Shown here: one piece after another, positions 10,301 to 18,743 of the stretch
Layout of the letters: each line of letters opens with the position of its first letter
Position numbering within the stretch: the first letter of the stretch is position 1
DNA from: Candidatus Symbiopectobacterium sp. NZEC151
GTDB lineage: Bacteria > Pseudomonadota > Gammaproteobacteria > Enterobacterales > Enterobacteriaceae
Length of the DNA: 64,000 bases
Direction of reading: 5' to 3'
Assembly: GCF_025962655.1 (NCBI RefSeq)
Contig: NZ_JAGFPE010000006.1
Span: 124,001-188,000 of the forward strand
Position numbers and translations under genes: made by a program
Notes under the pieces: generated by a model
What the model was told of the DNA's origin: nothing
Database searches by the model: none
Seen by the model: only the letters and a program-made list of their open reading frames with translations

Positions 10301-10791
10301 GCCGCCTCACCGTCGGGGCGAGCACCATGTGGTGGAGCTACCAGAAAGATCTCAGCGGCTATTCCCTCGGGCAAGGGGGCTATTACAGCCCGCAGCAGTA
10401 TGTCTCGTTTGGGCTTCCCATCAATTACCGCCAGCGTACCGAAAACTGGTCGTGGGAATTGGGCGGCACCGTCTCCTGGTCTTATGCCAAGACCAAAAAT
10501 CAGCGTCGTTATCCGTTAGGCAGTCTGGTCAGCAGCGCCGGATTAACCGCCGATGAACGGGATCGCATCGAAACCGGCAGCAGCAGTTCCGGCGTCGGCT
10601 ACACGCTGCGCGCCTTGATCGAACGTCGCCTCACGTCGCACTGGACGCTGGGCGCCGCCATCGATATTCAGGAAGCAAAAGATTACACGCCGAGCCACGG
10701 CATGCTCTATCTGCGTTACTCATTCGCGGGTTGGCAAGGGGATTTGGATAGCCCGCCGCAACCGCCAACACCGTATTCAGATTTCAAATAG
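7306..10791 (+). CDS. bcsC: Cellulose export TPR / outer-membrane porin BcsC
   Basis: A 1161-residue protein with a signal peptide (cleavage near LTAGADT), a long periplasmic array of tetratricopeptide repeats (about residues 30-780, alanine- and glutamine-rich), and a C-terminal beta-barrel domain (about 810-1161) that forms the outer-membrane cellulose channel. The chain ends in FK after a proline-rich QPPTP stretch. Length agrees with the E. coli protein of about 1157 residues. The start lies inside the end of bcsZ, a typical coupled arrangement. It is the last gene of the operon and is followed by a GC-rich hairpin. Confidence 0.95.
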   Translation: MRNFTIISAGLFSMSLTMISLTAGADTVTPSAFLMEQVRLGEASNRDDLVRQTLARLSLIDPDSPDVIAAQLRLALRQGDQAQARQHLERLHSVAPNSEQYRQSAMMLALTQQDTRQKLEQARLQATAGRYDEAKKAYDELFHGEPPTLDLAVEYWRLVARLPGQEPTAIQQLEALDKRYPGNVNLRLTLARRLFSQDRDAEGYALLEKLADDPIGRSQAAGMWMEMVKRMTVSAQSVAQLDRFLTVFVDDPSVAGAQQERDRQQKMLADPAYQARLRGLASVEQGASGSAAITDLNKALTETPDDPNLIGALGMAYMRSGDRPKALALFQQAKTADINNENSDKWDALIKSTRYWLEIDAGDRALKANNLAQAQQHYQQAQQVDSNDAYALVGLGDVAGARQDDAAAKRFYQQALQREPTNSGAIRGMAALYGRQSPQAALAYINNLPAAQRQPLQETLTALKRDITTQQADSLAEQGKWREAAETYQQVYQPSADDIWLPYHYAQVLRQLNQNAQADDIMQRMAHTPPASPERAYAYALYLSATEREAQALAHLHTLPEAQWSDNMRELAQRLTMERTLAHAQALYDAGNEAGAVSYLQQQPADTRISLMLADWALQRGNAADALTRYRKVLAQDAQNADAQLGEVEALIAAGQRDEARQRLHALNIADDSSLNTQRRVANAWYAVGNVPLANQTLQAAKTSAQKAPPSQIKAWIHRDAARLETQQGQSAEAQADYRQAMVASGISSVSPQDNDGYTRLTRSQQNDDWLQRSIRADAAEQYRQQDINVTLGHDYWRSSGTNGISNLKAHNTILNVDFPLYQGRGFVRTDTITMNAGRFNTNSNGAFREVFGTCATLDCYSGRTQKTSGTGVAAGWKNDRWTADIGTTPIGFEVVDVVGGVSYSGDWQQLGWTATASRRPISSSLLAFGGANDPITGTTWGGVRATGASLGLSYDRGEAHGVWSDLSFHQITGKNVADNHRARAMAGYYYKLINEDNRRLTVGASTMWWSYQKDLSGYSLGQGGYYSPQQYVSFGLPINYRQRTENWSWELGGTVSWSYAKTKNQRRYPLGSLVSSAGLTADERDRIETGSSSSGVGYTLRALIERRLTSHWTLGAAIDIQEAKDYTPSHGMLYLRYSFAGWQGDLDSPPQPPTPYSDFK

Positions 10792-10798
10792 CGCGCAA

Positions 10799-10836
10799 CC
10801 TCCGCGCCGTGCCGTAAAAAATCGCACGGGCGGAGG
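10799..10836 (+). terminator. GC-rich hairpin after bcsC
   Basis: Inverted repeat CCTCCGC-g-CCGTGC / GCACGG-GCGGAGG (13 pairs with one bulge, 11-nt loop) beginning 8 bp after the bcsC stop. It ends the operon structurally, but no T-run follows, so it may stabilise the 3' end or act with Rho rather than as a classical intrinsic terminator. Confidence 0.5.
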
Positions 10837-10966
10837 AAGGCACTACACCTCTCTCGTAAAGTAAACAAGCCACAGTTTCCTTACCTCTTCGACGTAAAAA
10901 CGGATAGGATGACGCGTTACGCAAACCACCCAGGGATGCGTGCGTCAAAACCAATAAGAAAAACCT

Positions 10967-11398
10967 ATGGCAACGGGTGTAATAATGCGTAGAAGTGAAA
11001 AGATCATCAGTGACTACCTTGCCCTCTCCCCGAAAGAGCAGATCGCCTATCTGCGCAGTTTTAATCAGAATCTTGACGCAGAGCTATGCGATTTCTTTCT
11101 GTGCATCGCCCTCGACAAGGCACAAGAGACGCCGCTGCGCAAAGAAGCGATGAATGTCATCGGCCTGTTCAAAGGCCACGGCAACGACAACGCCATCAAA
11201 AAAGCGCTGTATCATCTGATACGCACGCCGAACACGGATATCCAGATTCACGCCATCGGCGCATTAGGGTTGATGCACATCGATGAGAACGATCTGCGCT
11301 ATATCGCTCACCTTGCACAGCACAGTGAGGATGAACGGGTGCTGGCCGCAGCCAACGCATTTATCGCCAATCGACGCGATGTTGCCAGCGCGTTGTAA
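10967..11398 (+). CDS. Small HEAT-repeat protein of unknown role
   Basis: A 143-residue soluble protein, almost entirely alpha-helical, with two or three HEAT-like helical hairpins; the clearest is around residues 70-130 (IQIHAIGALGLM, then VLAAANAFIANRR). There is no signal peptide, catalytic motif or membrane segment. HEAT repeats generally serve as protein-docking surfaces, and the partner here is unknown. Start choice is open: an ATG at 10985 (MRRSEK) would give 137 residues, and neither start has a strong ribosome site. The gene stands alone between bcsC and ahpC. Confidence 0.7.
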   Translation: MATGVIMRRSEKIISDYLALSPKEQIAYLRSFNQNLDAELCDFFLCIALDKAQETPLRKEAMNVIGLFKGHGNDNAIKKALYHLIRTPNTDIQIHAIGALGLMHIDENDLRYIAHLAQHSEDERVLAAANAFIANRRDVASAL

Positions 11399-11492
11399 GG
11401 TATGACTTATTGATTCGATACAGACAACGCATTAGCGATAACGATCACACTTTTGTACCTTATGTCTCATACCAACACATGAGGATAACGTG

Positions 11493-12056
11493 ATGTCTGT
11501 CATTAACACGCAAGTCAAACCTTTCAAAAACCAAGCATTCAAAGACGGAAAATTTGTCGAAGTCACCGAAAGGGACATCGAAGGCAAATGGAGCGTGTTC
11601 TTCTTCTATCCGGCTGACTTCACCTTCGTTTGCCCGACCGAACTGGGCGACGTGGCTGACCACTATGCAGAATTCAAGAAACTGGGCGTAGAAATCTACT
11701 CCGTGTCCACCGACACCCATTTCACGCACAAAGCCTGGCACAGCAGCTCTGATACCATCGCTAAAATCCAATACACCATGATCGGTGACCCGACAGGCCA
11801 ACTGACGCGTAACTTTGAAAACATGCGTGAAGATCAAGGTCTGGCCGACCGCGGCACCTTTATCGTTGACCCGCAAGGCATCATCCAGGCCGTAGAAATC
11901 ACCGCCGAAGGCATTGGCCGTGACGCCTCTGACCTGCTGCGCAAAGTAAAAGCGGCACAGTACGTTGCTTCCCACCCCGGCGAAGTGTGCCCGGCCAAAT
12001 GGCAGGAAGGCGAAGCCACGCTGGCACCGTCTCTGGATCTGGTTGGCAAGATCTGA
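11493..12056 (+). CDS. ahpC: Alkyl hydroperoxide reductase peroxiredoxin subunit AhpC
   Basis: A 187-residue 2-Cys peroxiredoxin nearly identical in layout to E. coli AhpC. The peroxidatic Cys is in [11 protein letters not shown] (about residue 47) and the resolving Cys is in [10 protein letters not shown] (about residue 166). It reduces hydrogen peroxide, organic peroxides and peroxynitrite in the cytoplasm and is recycled by AhpF. The ATG at 11493 is chosen over the GTG three bases upstream because it follows GAGGATAACGTG and gives the canonical length. OxyR control is expected from the family; I could not confirm an OxyR box by eye. Confidence 0.97.
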   Translation: MSVINTQVKPFKNQAFKDGKFVEVTERDIEGKWSVFFFYPADFTFVCPTELGDVADHYAEFKKLGVEIYSVSTDTHFTHKAWHSSSDTIAKIQYTMIGDPTGQLTRNFENMREDQGLADRGTFIVDPQGIIQAVEITAEGIGRDASDLLRKVKAAQYVASHPGEVCPAKWQEGEATLAPSLDLVGKI

Positions 12057-12261
12057 TTTTTGCCGCGCGTTATCGGGTGCCCCGCACCCGATTAAGACTG
12101 ACGACTGGCCTTTTCGGTACATCCGAGTTTCCCGGCAAATCACGCCGTGGGGCACTCCGGCGGCTTACGCCGCTACGACCCCATCGCCGCACTTTGCCTA
12201 ACAGCAGGCACTGACAGTCGTCTGATTCCCTCCGCTTTGTCGCACCACGTAAGGATGACCC
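12057..12261 (+). other. Structured ahpC-ahpF intergenic region
   Basis: A 205-bp spacer rich in inverted repeats. ATCGGGTGC ccc GCACCCGAT (12072-12092, 9-bp stem) lies just after ahpC. A nested element follows: TGGGG (12148-12152), GCGGC ttac GCCGC (12160-12173), CCCCA (12179-12183). GACGACTG at 12100-12107 is complementary to CAGTCGTC at 12215-12222, bracketing the element. No T-run follows the first hairpin. It probably sets the lower ahpF level relative to ahpC; the bracketed part may be a small repetitive element. Confidence 0.55.
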
Positions 12262-13821
12262 ATGCTCGACAACAATCTGAAAAACCAGTTAGCCGCCTAT
12301 CTGGAAAAATTAACCAAACCTGTCGAGTTAATCGCCGCGCTGGACGACTCGGCTAAATCCGCTGAAATTCGCGCGTTACTGACAGATATCGCGAGCTTAT
12401 CACCGCAGGTGACCTTCAAAGAAGATTACGCCAGCGCAGAGCGTAAGCCCTCATTTCAGATAACCAATCCCGGCTCCCACAGCGGTCCGCGTTTCGCCGG
12501 TTCACCGATGGGCCACGAATTTACTTCGCTGGTGCTGGCACTGCTGCAAACCGGCGGTCATCCGGCGAAAGAGACGCAGGAACTGCTGGAGCAGGTGCGT
12601 GACATCGACGGCAGCTATCATTTTGAAACCTTCTATTCGCTGTCATGCCACAACTGCCCGGACGTGGTTCAGGCACTGAACCTGATGGCGATCCTGAATC
12701 CCAACATTACCCACACCGCGATTGACGGCGGCGTCTTCCAACAGGAAGTGCAGGATCGCAACGTGATGGGGGTGCCCACCATTTTCCTGAATGGTGAACA
12801 CTTCAGCCAGGGCCGCATGAGCCTGGGTGAAATCATCGCGAAACTCGATACCGGTGCCAGTGACAAACAAGCGGCCAAGCTCAACGCGCGCGCCGCTTAC
12901 GATGTGCTGATTATTGGCAGCGGCCCGGCAGGCGCAGCGGCAGCGGTGTATTCCGCACGTAAAGGCATCCGCACCGGCCTGATGGGCGAGCGTTTTGGCG
13001 GCCAGGTGCTGGATACCGTGGATATCGAAAACTACATCTCCGTACCAAAAACCGAAGGTGCCAAACTGGCTACCGCACTGAAAAGCCACGTTGATGACTA
13101 CGATGTAGATGTGATTGACCTGCAAACGGCCAGCAAGCTGATCCCGGCCAAAGCGCCCGGCGAACTGCACCAGATTGAAACCGCCTCCGGCGCAACGCTG
13201 AAAGCCCGCAGCATCATCCTTGCCACGGGCGCACGCTGGCGCAACATGAACGTGCCTGGCGAAGATCAGTACCGTACGCGTGGGGTGACCTATTGCCCAC
13301 ACTGCGATGGCCCGCTGTTCAAAGGCAAGCATGTTGCCGTCATTGGCGGGGGCAACTCCGGCGTGGAAGCGGCTATCGATCTGGCGGGCGTGGTGAAGCA
13401 CGTTACCCTGCTGGAATTTGCGCCCGAGCTGAAAGCGGACTCGGTGTTGCAGGCAAAAGTACGCAGCCTGCCGAACGTTGATATCATTCTTAGCGCACAG
13501 ACCACGGAAGTGAAAGGCGACGGACAGAAAGTGACAGGCCTGAGCTACCTTAATCGTGTCGACGATACGCAACATTCGTTAGCGCTGGAAGGGATCTTCG
13601 TGCAGATCGGTTTGCTGCCGAACACCCAATGGCTGGAAGGCAGCGTGGAGCGCAACCGCATGGGCGAAATCATCATCGATGCCAAATGCGAAACCACCGT
13701 TAAAGGCGTATTTGCCGCCGGTGACTGCACCACCGTGCCTTACAAACAAATCATCATCGCCACCGGTGAAGGTGCGAAAGCGTCGCTGAGTGCGTTTGAT
13801 TATTTGATTCGGTCCGCGTAA
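12262..13821 (+). CDS. ahpF: Alkyl hydroperoxide reductase flavoprotein AhpF
   Basis: A 519-residue FAD-dependent NADH:disulfide oxidoreductase that regenerates AhpC. The N-terminal double thioredoxin-like domain carries CHNC (Cys129 and Cys132). The thioredoxin-reductase-like portion has the FAD-binding [14 protein letters not shown] motif near residues 219-232, the active-site CPHC near residues 345-348, the NADH-binding [10 protein letters not shown] near 364-373, and the FAD-closing FAAGDCT near 488-494. It follows ahpC in the same direction, with AAGGATG as ribosome site. Confidence 0.97.
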   Translation: MLDNNLKNQLAAYLEKLTKPVELIAALDDSAKSAEIRALLTDIASLSPQVTFKEDYASAERKPSFQITNPGSHSGPRFAGSPMGHEFTSLVLALLQTGGHPAKETQELLEQVRDIDGSYHFETFYSLSCHNCPDVVQALNLMAILNPNITHTAIDGGVFQQEVQDRNVMGVPTIFLNGEHFSQGRMSLGEIIAKLDTGASDKQAAKLNARAAYDVLIIGSGPAGAAAAVYSARKGIRTGLMGERFGGQVLDTVDIENYISVPKTEGAKLATALKSHVDDYDVDVIDLQTASKLIPAKAPGELHQIETASGATLKARSIILATGARWRNMNVPGEDQYRTRGVTYCPHCDGPLFKGKHVAVIGGGNSGVEAAIDLAGVVKHVTLLEFAPELKADSVLQAKVRSLPNVDIILSAQTTEVKGDGQKVTGLSYLNRVDDTQHSLALEGIFVQIGLLPNTQWLEGSVERNRMGEIIIDAKCETTVKGVFAAGDCTTVPYKQIIIATGEGAKASLSAFDYLIRSA

Positions 13822-14164
13822 CGCGCATTGGCGAGTACCGTGCAATGTGTCGTGCTTGCAGGCTCGCTGGTTCTTCGCAACACACCCGCTGAGGCGTCCA
13901 ATCCCACCTCAGCGGGTCTATTAGTCTTGAATAAACCTGCCTTAGAAAAAGACCAGCCTGATATCTTGGCTGGTCACCCCTGATGTTATCGGCTTTCAAA
14001 AAAAAGAATTATATTTTTATCGGTGTTTCGAAGAGAAATATAACTGAGGGAGGCGGATAAGTAGAGTGGAGAAATTACTTCATTGAGGGAGTAAAAATCA
14101 CTTAATGTGAAGATAGCCGATGACAATTTTTGGTTTGTCATCGACTACGACGGTTCTGTACACA
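13822..14164. other. Intergenic region with two hairpins
   Basis: Two strong inverted repeats are present. CCCGCTGAGG / CCTCAGCGGG (13885-13894 with 13907-13916) follows ahpF. GACCAGCC / GGCTGGTC (13951-13958 with 13968-13975) reads on the minus strand as a stem followed by TTTTTC, an intrinsic terminator for transcripts coming from the minus-strand regulator at 14165-14893. The remaining AT-rich sequence up to 14164 holds nothing I can recognise. Confidence 0.55.
13946..13975 (-). terminator. Intrinsic terminator for the PAS-LuxR gene
   Basis: Minus-strand stem GACCAGCC / GGCTGGTC with a 9-nt loop, directly followed by TTTTTC on that strand. It lies about 190 bp beyond the stop of the minus-strand regulator, with no other gene between. 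Confidence 0.6.
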
Positions 14165-14893
14165 TCACGCCTCTAAATCCTGCTCATAATCTTTTTTGAA
14201 ACCTATTTTCTTATAAGTCATGATGCGTTTCGGTACATAACGGTGCAAATTTATCTTTTCACAGAAGAGCTTAAAATCATCCTGATGGCTAACACCCGCT
14301 TTAGCGTACATCGCTGCCAATCGGTTCTCAACCGTACGTGCTGAAATGAAAAGCGCAGAGGCAATATCTTTACAGCTCATCCCTTGCAACCGGAAGAAAA
14401 TAATTTCACACTCTTTTTCGGTAAACACATCGTCTGGTTTATTAAGCAGTAATGAACCGGGCAGTTTACCCTTAACAAAATCGTTGGGTGTAAACACCTC
14501 TAAGTATTTCAAGGAATGGAATGCACCGATACACCGATTCTCTTCATCATAAAAGGGAACTTTACGACAAATATAAGGCATATCGACAGCTTGAGGGTGC
14601 AACTCCAGCATGACCTGAGGCTTGCGGGTGGCAACCAGGTTCCTGTCCTGCACACGCCATTCCTCCAAGGTATCTCCGTTTTCAAACAGACAAGACGGAA
14701 TTTCATAATCATAGCGGTCTATAATTTCACTTGTCGATCTTAACCCCGCTAATTTAGCGAACGCGAGGTTGGAATACAAAACCGGACCGTCTGGCGTACG
14801 AATACAATAAGGGTCAGGCAAAAGGTCCAATGAACGTGTCAACATTTTCGGAATAATGATATCTTGACGTGTATTTTTCTGAGAATCTGGCAT
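14165..14893 (-). CDS. PAS-domain LuxR-type transcriptional regulator
   Basis: A 242-residue DNA-binding protein. The N-terminal half resembles a PAS sensor (about residues 18-135, LDLLPDPYCIRTPDGPVLYS). The C-terminal part (about 160-220) is a LuxR/GerE helix-turn-helix with FTEKECEIIFFRLQGMSCKD and IASALFISARTVENRLAAMY. There is no phosphoacceptor domain, so it should sense a ligand or act constitutively. The ATG at 14893 is chosen because GGGAGAACAG sits just upstream; an open frame extends 49 codons further but lacks such a site. The gene is AT-rich and borders the accessory zone. Its target is unknown. Confidence 0.8.
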   Translation of the reverse strand: MPDSQKNTRQDIIIPKMLTRSLDLLPDPYCIRTPDGPVLYSNLAFAKLAGLRSTSEIIDRYDYEIPSCLFENGDTLEEWRVQDRNLVATRKPQVMLELHPQAVDMPYICRKVPFYDEENRCIGAFHSLKYLEVFTPNDFVKGKLPGSLLLNKPDDVFTEKECEIIFFRLQGMSCKDIASALFISARTVENRLAAMYAKAGVSHQDDFKLFCEKINLHRYVPKRIMTYKKIGFKKDYEQDLEA

Positions 14894-15389
14894 AATCTGT
14901 TCTCCCTTTGAGATAAAATAAATCGTAATTATCACATCTGAAGAACAAATTATATCAATAACAGATTCCCGTTTAATTACTGTTGTTGGATGGTGTTTTT
15001 TATCGTTAAACTTCTTACGATGCCGATGATTTTCCTGCACGTCTTATCACAACAAACAATATATTTCAGAATAATCTCTTTTTTACCGCACAATTCCAAA
15101 CAATTAAAACAACTCGCTATAATTTTGGGTACTATGCTCTCAACGTACTCCGTCGTTAAGCCACTTACACAGCGAAGGCGAACGCCAACATCATTCACCT
15201 TCGCTGGCTACCTTAAGTGCTGGTTTGTCTTTGCAACGTCAACAATCCCTTGCCTTAATCGCAGGTAGCTACAGACCAATTTTCTACGATCTCGGGGATG
15301 CTTCGCAATCACAGGTGATCTGGTGATTGCCAACCCCGTTTCTGGCACTTTGCGTTATTCCGGTGAGAAGTGTCGTAAAATCTGTCATA
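14894..15389. other. AT-rich intergenic stretch with direct-repeat copy 1
   Basis: About 500 bp without a supportable gene. It contains the presumed promoter of the PAS-LuxR gene and, at 15287-15312, the left copy of a 26-bp direct repeat that recurs at 17789-17814. Short translated fragments here resemble no protein I recognise, and they may be relics of an earlier gene. Confidence 0.5.
15287..15312 (+). repeat. 26-bp direct repeat, left copy
   Basis: The segment runs cgatc, tcg, then gggatgcttcgcaatcac. The right copy at 17789-17814 differs only at two positions (24 of 26 identical, including an 18-bp perfect block). The copies bracket the AT-rich 608-codon gene and suggest an integration scar or a duplicated gene relic. 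Confidence 0.65.
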
Positions 15390-17216
15390 TCACTCAGCAA
15401 GAACATTGTGCCAAGAGTCAGCGAGAAGCCATAAACTGGAAACAGTTTGAAGCTCATTTTCTTCGTTAAGATTGAACAAGGCTTCTTGAAAAGAAACATT
15501 CATACCATTTAAATTCATCATTTGGTTGGATTTCACATAACTAAAACTGCTTCTTAGCCGTTCTAATTGAGGAGGGTTATTTAAGTATCTTTTTAAGTTT
15601 CTTTCCGCTTCGTCAAATGAGGTGTAAAAATCAAAGGTTTTTAATTCACCATCCTTATTCCTCATTTCAAAATTACCTTGGCAAAAGTAGCGCTCCAGTA
15701 TAGATGAATCAACTACGGGCATATTGTTGATTTTTATTCCTGCCGCATGAGGTACACTGGACAAGTAGCAAAAAATGACATTTTCTGGCTTCAGGTCAAA
15801 TATAGCATTTTTATCATGAATTTCTCTAAATCGATCATACTCAGAAAGGAAGAAATTTATCTTTTGTTTGGCATTTGAACCTTTCATCTCATTTAAATTA
15901 TTATGATACCCCATAACACCTGTTCTGTAGATAAACGACTTTGCCTCTATCAAAAGATAAGTTTCACCGATCCTTATAATAATATCTATTTCTTCATTTT
16001 CTTTCCCCTTTGACTGCTTAAACCCGAGAGCCAACACACGGCAAAACCCTGTCTGTAGTATTTTGTTATTATAAATCTGATCAGCTATTAGCTTTGCGAA
16101 AAACTTTTCAAAGAACTTCCCCTTTTTCAGCTCTTTTATATTTAGTTGAGTTTTTACTACTTCATCAATAACTCTAGTAATTTGCCCTCCCATGAAAACA
16201 CCCAAACTAATATAATAACTCCCATCTATCTCATAAATTGGCTTGAGATAAAAATCAGATAATTTACGCTTACTGTTAGTATGAAGTTCAACTAATTGCT
16301 CGGCTTTTAATTTGCTAATATTTATACAATACGTTAAAATATTAACTAATTCATCTTTAGAAAAAATTACGGGCTGATTAAATCTTCCTTTTTTTAAAAA
16401 ACACTTGATTATACAAGTTGACAATCTAATAAAAACAATCCAAAAATACCGCACATCAAACAATGTCAAATGTTGAAAATCATTTAAAGGAATATTTTCA
16501 TAACCTCTATAGTAAAATGGGTGTTGATTTAGTATCAATTGATGCTGAATGGAAGTATCCTCATCAGGTTCATCATAAATGATATTAAACCTATCATTTG
16601 TAATGAGAATATCACTTGGCATAAATTTTATTTTTGGATCAACAAATCCTCCATCACGATATGCTCCATGCAATAATTGTAACAAATGATCTTTGAATCG
16701 TTGAACGGCAATTTTCTCGCCAAAGTCAACATCACAATCACTAGGGGATAGTATGATCCCATCCTCGTTATTTTTAAATGTCCAATTTGATTTTGTTATC
16801 TTCTCCCATTGATTTTGCAAATAAATCCTTTTGGAAGCTAAGCTGTATAATTCATGATATATATCTTTTTGTTTATATCTTACAACCTTTTGATCTGATA
16901 TTTTTATACATAATTGACTCGATTCATGAATAGTTTCCAATAAAGAATCAAGGTTTTCCGTGAAACGGCCATTTTCACTATCTAGGAATAAATTAAGAAT
17001 CAAATTTTGTTGATAAACCATGATCTCGTGCTCTGAGACCCCATTAATAACCTTAACTAATCTCGCGCATTTTTGGTCAATTTCTCTCAGTAACTCCCCA
17101 ATAATTAAACCATCATTAAAAAGGCTAGATGTATTTCTTTCTTTAAGATCGAAAACCTCTGACCATTTTTTTGAATCAAAGAAGAAAGATGTTGGTATAT
17201 ATTCTTTTTCTTTCAT
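15390..17216 (-). CDS. AT-rich large protein with PD-(D/E)XK nuclease-like motif
   Basis: A 608-residue protein of no family I can name. The only enzymatic signature is in the C-terminal third: Glu370 (KGKFFEKFF), then NEEIDIIIRIGETYLLIEAK, giving Asp411 and Glu424-x-Lys426, the E...D...ExK arrangement of PD-(D/E)XK nucleases and of the NERD domain. The N-terminal 350 residues look like a mixed alpha/beta scaffold with no clear motif. There is no signal peptide or obvious membrane segment. Base composition is strikingly AT-rich, roughly one third G+C by eye against well over half in bcs or ahp, which points to transfer. The ribosome site is weak (TGGAT). A defence or mobile-element role is plausible but is inference. 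Confidence 0.75.
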   Translation of the reverse strand: MKEKEYIPTSFFFDSKKWSEVFDLKERNTSSLFNDGLIIGELLREIDQKCARLVKVINGVSEHEIMVYQQNLILNLFLDSENGRFTENLDSLLETIHESSQLCIKISDQKVVRYKQKDIYHELYSLASKRIYLQNQWEKITKSNWTFKNNEDGIILSPSDCDVDFGEKIAVQRFKDHLLQLLHGAYRDGGFVDPKIKFMPSDILITNDRFNIIYDEPDEDTSIQHQLILNQHPFYYRGYENIPLNDFQHLTLFDVRYFWIVFIRLSTCIIKCFLKKGRFNQPVIFSKDELVNILTYCINISKLKAEQLVELHTNSKRKLSDFYLKPIYEIDGSYYISLGVFMGGQITRVIDEVVKTQLNIKELKKGKFFEKFFAKLIADQIYNNKILQTGFCRVLALGFKQSKGKENEEIDIIIRIGETYLLIEAKSFIYRTGVMGYHNNLNEMKGSNAKQKINFFLSEYDRFREIHDKNAIFDLKPENVIFCYLSSVPHAAGIKINNMPVVDSSILERYFCQGNFEMRNKDGELKTFDFYTSFDEAERNLKRYLNNPPQLERLRSSFSYVKSNQMMNLNGMNVSFQEALFNLNEENELQTVSSLWLLADSWHNVLAE

Positions 17217-17889
17217 ATTTTATCCATAAATATTTATATTGTTAAAATCAAATCGCTATCAATTCAAAATATATGAATAACATCATTCATTCAATATATT
17301 TAATCTTTAAAATTTTTGAAACCAATCAGACTCCATATTGTTTTTATAGAGATAATAAGCTTGGACGCCATTTCTAACCTAATGAGTTCCTGATATAAAA
17401 TTGAATATATTGATAGCCTTTGAACATACGTTAGTCCAAATGAATATAAATCCCCTCAGATATGAGCAGTTTCGATAAGAAGGGGAACTCTCGGAGGCGT
17501 CAATCCCGGGGTCTTTGAACAGCCCTCGCCGTAAGGATATTTTTTATCTAGTGTCGTGGAGCCAGTCCAAAGGCTACCTCCGCTTGAGCAACCATTGATT
17601 CAGTACGGATAGATACGGTAAAAATAGGTGCGCTAAGGCTATGACATAAAAAAGACGCGTAGCGCGCCGGGTGCCGCCAGTCAGTTACACGGGGTGAGAT
17701 ACTCGGTTACCGATCTTGCGGCAACCAACAGACTATACCCTACACATTTGAGCGGCAGCAAGCCGCTTCTATTCTATTCTGGTTTCGGCGATCGCAGGGA
17801 TGCTTCGCAATCACGAGTAAGGTGGGTGCTCTACTCTCTGATGATTCATCACAGGGACAGGTCACACCATCACTGGCCCTGCGTTAGGT
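17217..17889. other. Intergenic stretch with direct-repeat copy 2
   Basis: About 670 bp without a supportable gene. The first 250 bp are very AT-rich and presumably carry the promoter of the minus-strand 608-codon gene. The composition then shifts back toward the chromosomal average, and the second copy of the direct repeat lies at 17789-17814. Several short frames look like degraded coding remnants but match nothing I recognise. Confidence 0.5.
17789..17814 (+). repeat. 26-bp direct repeat, right copy
   Basis: The segment runs cgatc, gca, then gggatgcttcgcaatcac, the partner of 15287-15312 in the same orientation, about 2.5 kb apart. The AT-rich 608-codon gene lies between the copies. Confidence 0.65.
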
Positions 17890-18378
17890 TTATTTTCCCA
17901 GGAAACCTGGAATAGACGATGTGGCAGTGGCTGCTTTTGCCTCGCTGAGAAGTTTCTCCCAGTCATCTGGCGGTTCGCCTGCTTTTAACATCCCTGCAAA
18001 CACCTTATAGGCGTCTGTCTTTGAACCGTAAGCGCGAAGCGTATCGAAATCGTTTACCCAACCGATAATGATAATCTTATGCTCCGCGCTGCAACGATAG
18101 AACAAACGGAACTGCGACAAGAACTTTGCGCGGAACCAATGTTTGAATTCATCGCCTAAAGTGTCTCCCTGACGGTATTGCGCGTTGAGGGGGTCGGCTG
18201 CTATCCATTCCTCAATCACACGCTCAATCGCATGTAGGAGCTTTGTTTCCTTCTTGCCAAGGTATTCGCTGGGCTTTGCGGCCTTTAACTCAGTAACCTT
18301 TTGGGCAAGTTCTGCAATCTGCTGCAAAAAGCATGAATGAAAGCAGATTTTCCAACCATTTACTGCTAAATACTCCAT
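17890..18378 (-). CDS. yhaV: Type II toxin YhaV (RelE-fold ribonuclease)
   Basis: A 162-residue toxin of the YhaV family. The C-terminal core GWVNDFDTLRAYGSKTDAYK, followed by VFAGML and GEPPDDWE, aligns closely with E. coli YhaV (GWMNDENTLRTYGKKTDAYT), and the N-terminal VNGWKICFHSCF is also typical. YhaV is a translation-associated ribonuclease that slows growth when freed from PrlF. It lies 23 bp downstream of prlF in the same direction, the expected antitoxin-first order. The ribosome site AAGGCGGTGAG precedes the ATG. No truncation is visible. Confidence 0.92.
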   Translation of the reverse strand: MEYLAVNGWKICFHSCFLQQIAELAQKVTELKAAKPSEYLGKKETKLLHAIERVIEEWIAADPLNAQYRQGDTLGDEFKHWFRAKFLSQFRLFYRCSAEHKIIIIGWVNDFDTLRAYGSKTDAYKVFAGMLKAGEPPDDWEKLLSEAKAATATSSIPGFLGK

Positions 18379-18401
18379 GTCTCACCGCCTTGCTTTTTTA
18401 G

Positions 18402-18743
18402 TTAGTCATCAGTAAGCGGCGCGTCTAAATCGACCTCAACTCCAGCAGTTAATGCTTTGATGCTTTCCCAGAAAGCCACCGGTACAGGGTGAATGTTCTG
18501 TGGGTTTTTCTTCATGTCGTTTTCGAGAAAAGTCAGAAACTGCGATACAACAGGGTCATCCTGTTCTTCTTCCTGTCGGGACATGATGACTTTGCCGCCT
18601 GCAAGCAAGGTGTACTTAATGTACTCACCGGGCTTGAGATGCAAAGCATCGCGTATTGCTGCCGGAATCGTTGTCTGGCTGCGTTCGGTGAGTCGAGACT
18701 CAGCGCGCAGTGACACGTCCGCCGTATTAATTTGAATAGTCAT
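18402..18743 (-). CDS. prlF: Antitoxin PrlF (SpoVT/AbrB-type DNA-binding)
   Basis: A 113-residue antitoxin. The N-terminal swapped-hairpin AbrB domain reads SRLTERSQTTIPAAIRDALH and then LKPGEYIKYT (residues 14-43). The C-terminal PVAFWESIKALTAGVEVDLD segment is the toxin-binding part typical of PrlF/SohA. It neutralises YhaV and represses the operon. The ATG at 18743 gives the family length; the frame stays open 27 codons upstream but that stretch contains the operator repeats. Confidence 0.9.
   Translation of the reverse strand: MTIQINTADVSLRAESRLTERSQTTIPAAIRDALHLKPGEYIKYTLLAGGKVIMSRQEEEQDDPVVSQFLTFLENDMKKNPQNIHPVPVAFWESIKALTAGVEVDLDAPLTDD

Noticed and set aside
15287-17814. Insertion sequence around the AT-rich gene
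   Set aside because: No transposase motif or terminal inverted repeats were found; only direct repeats are present.
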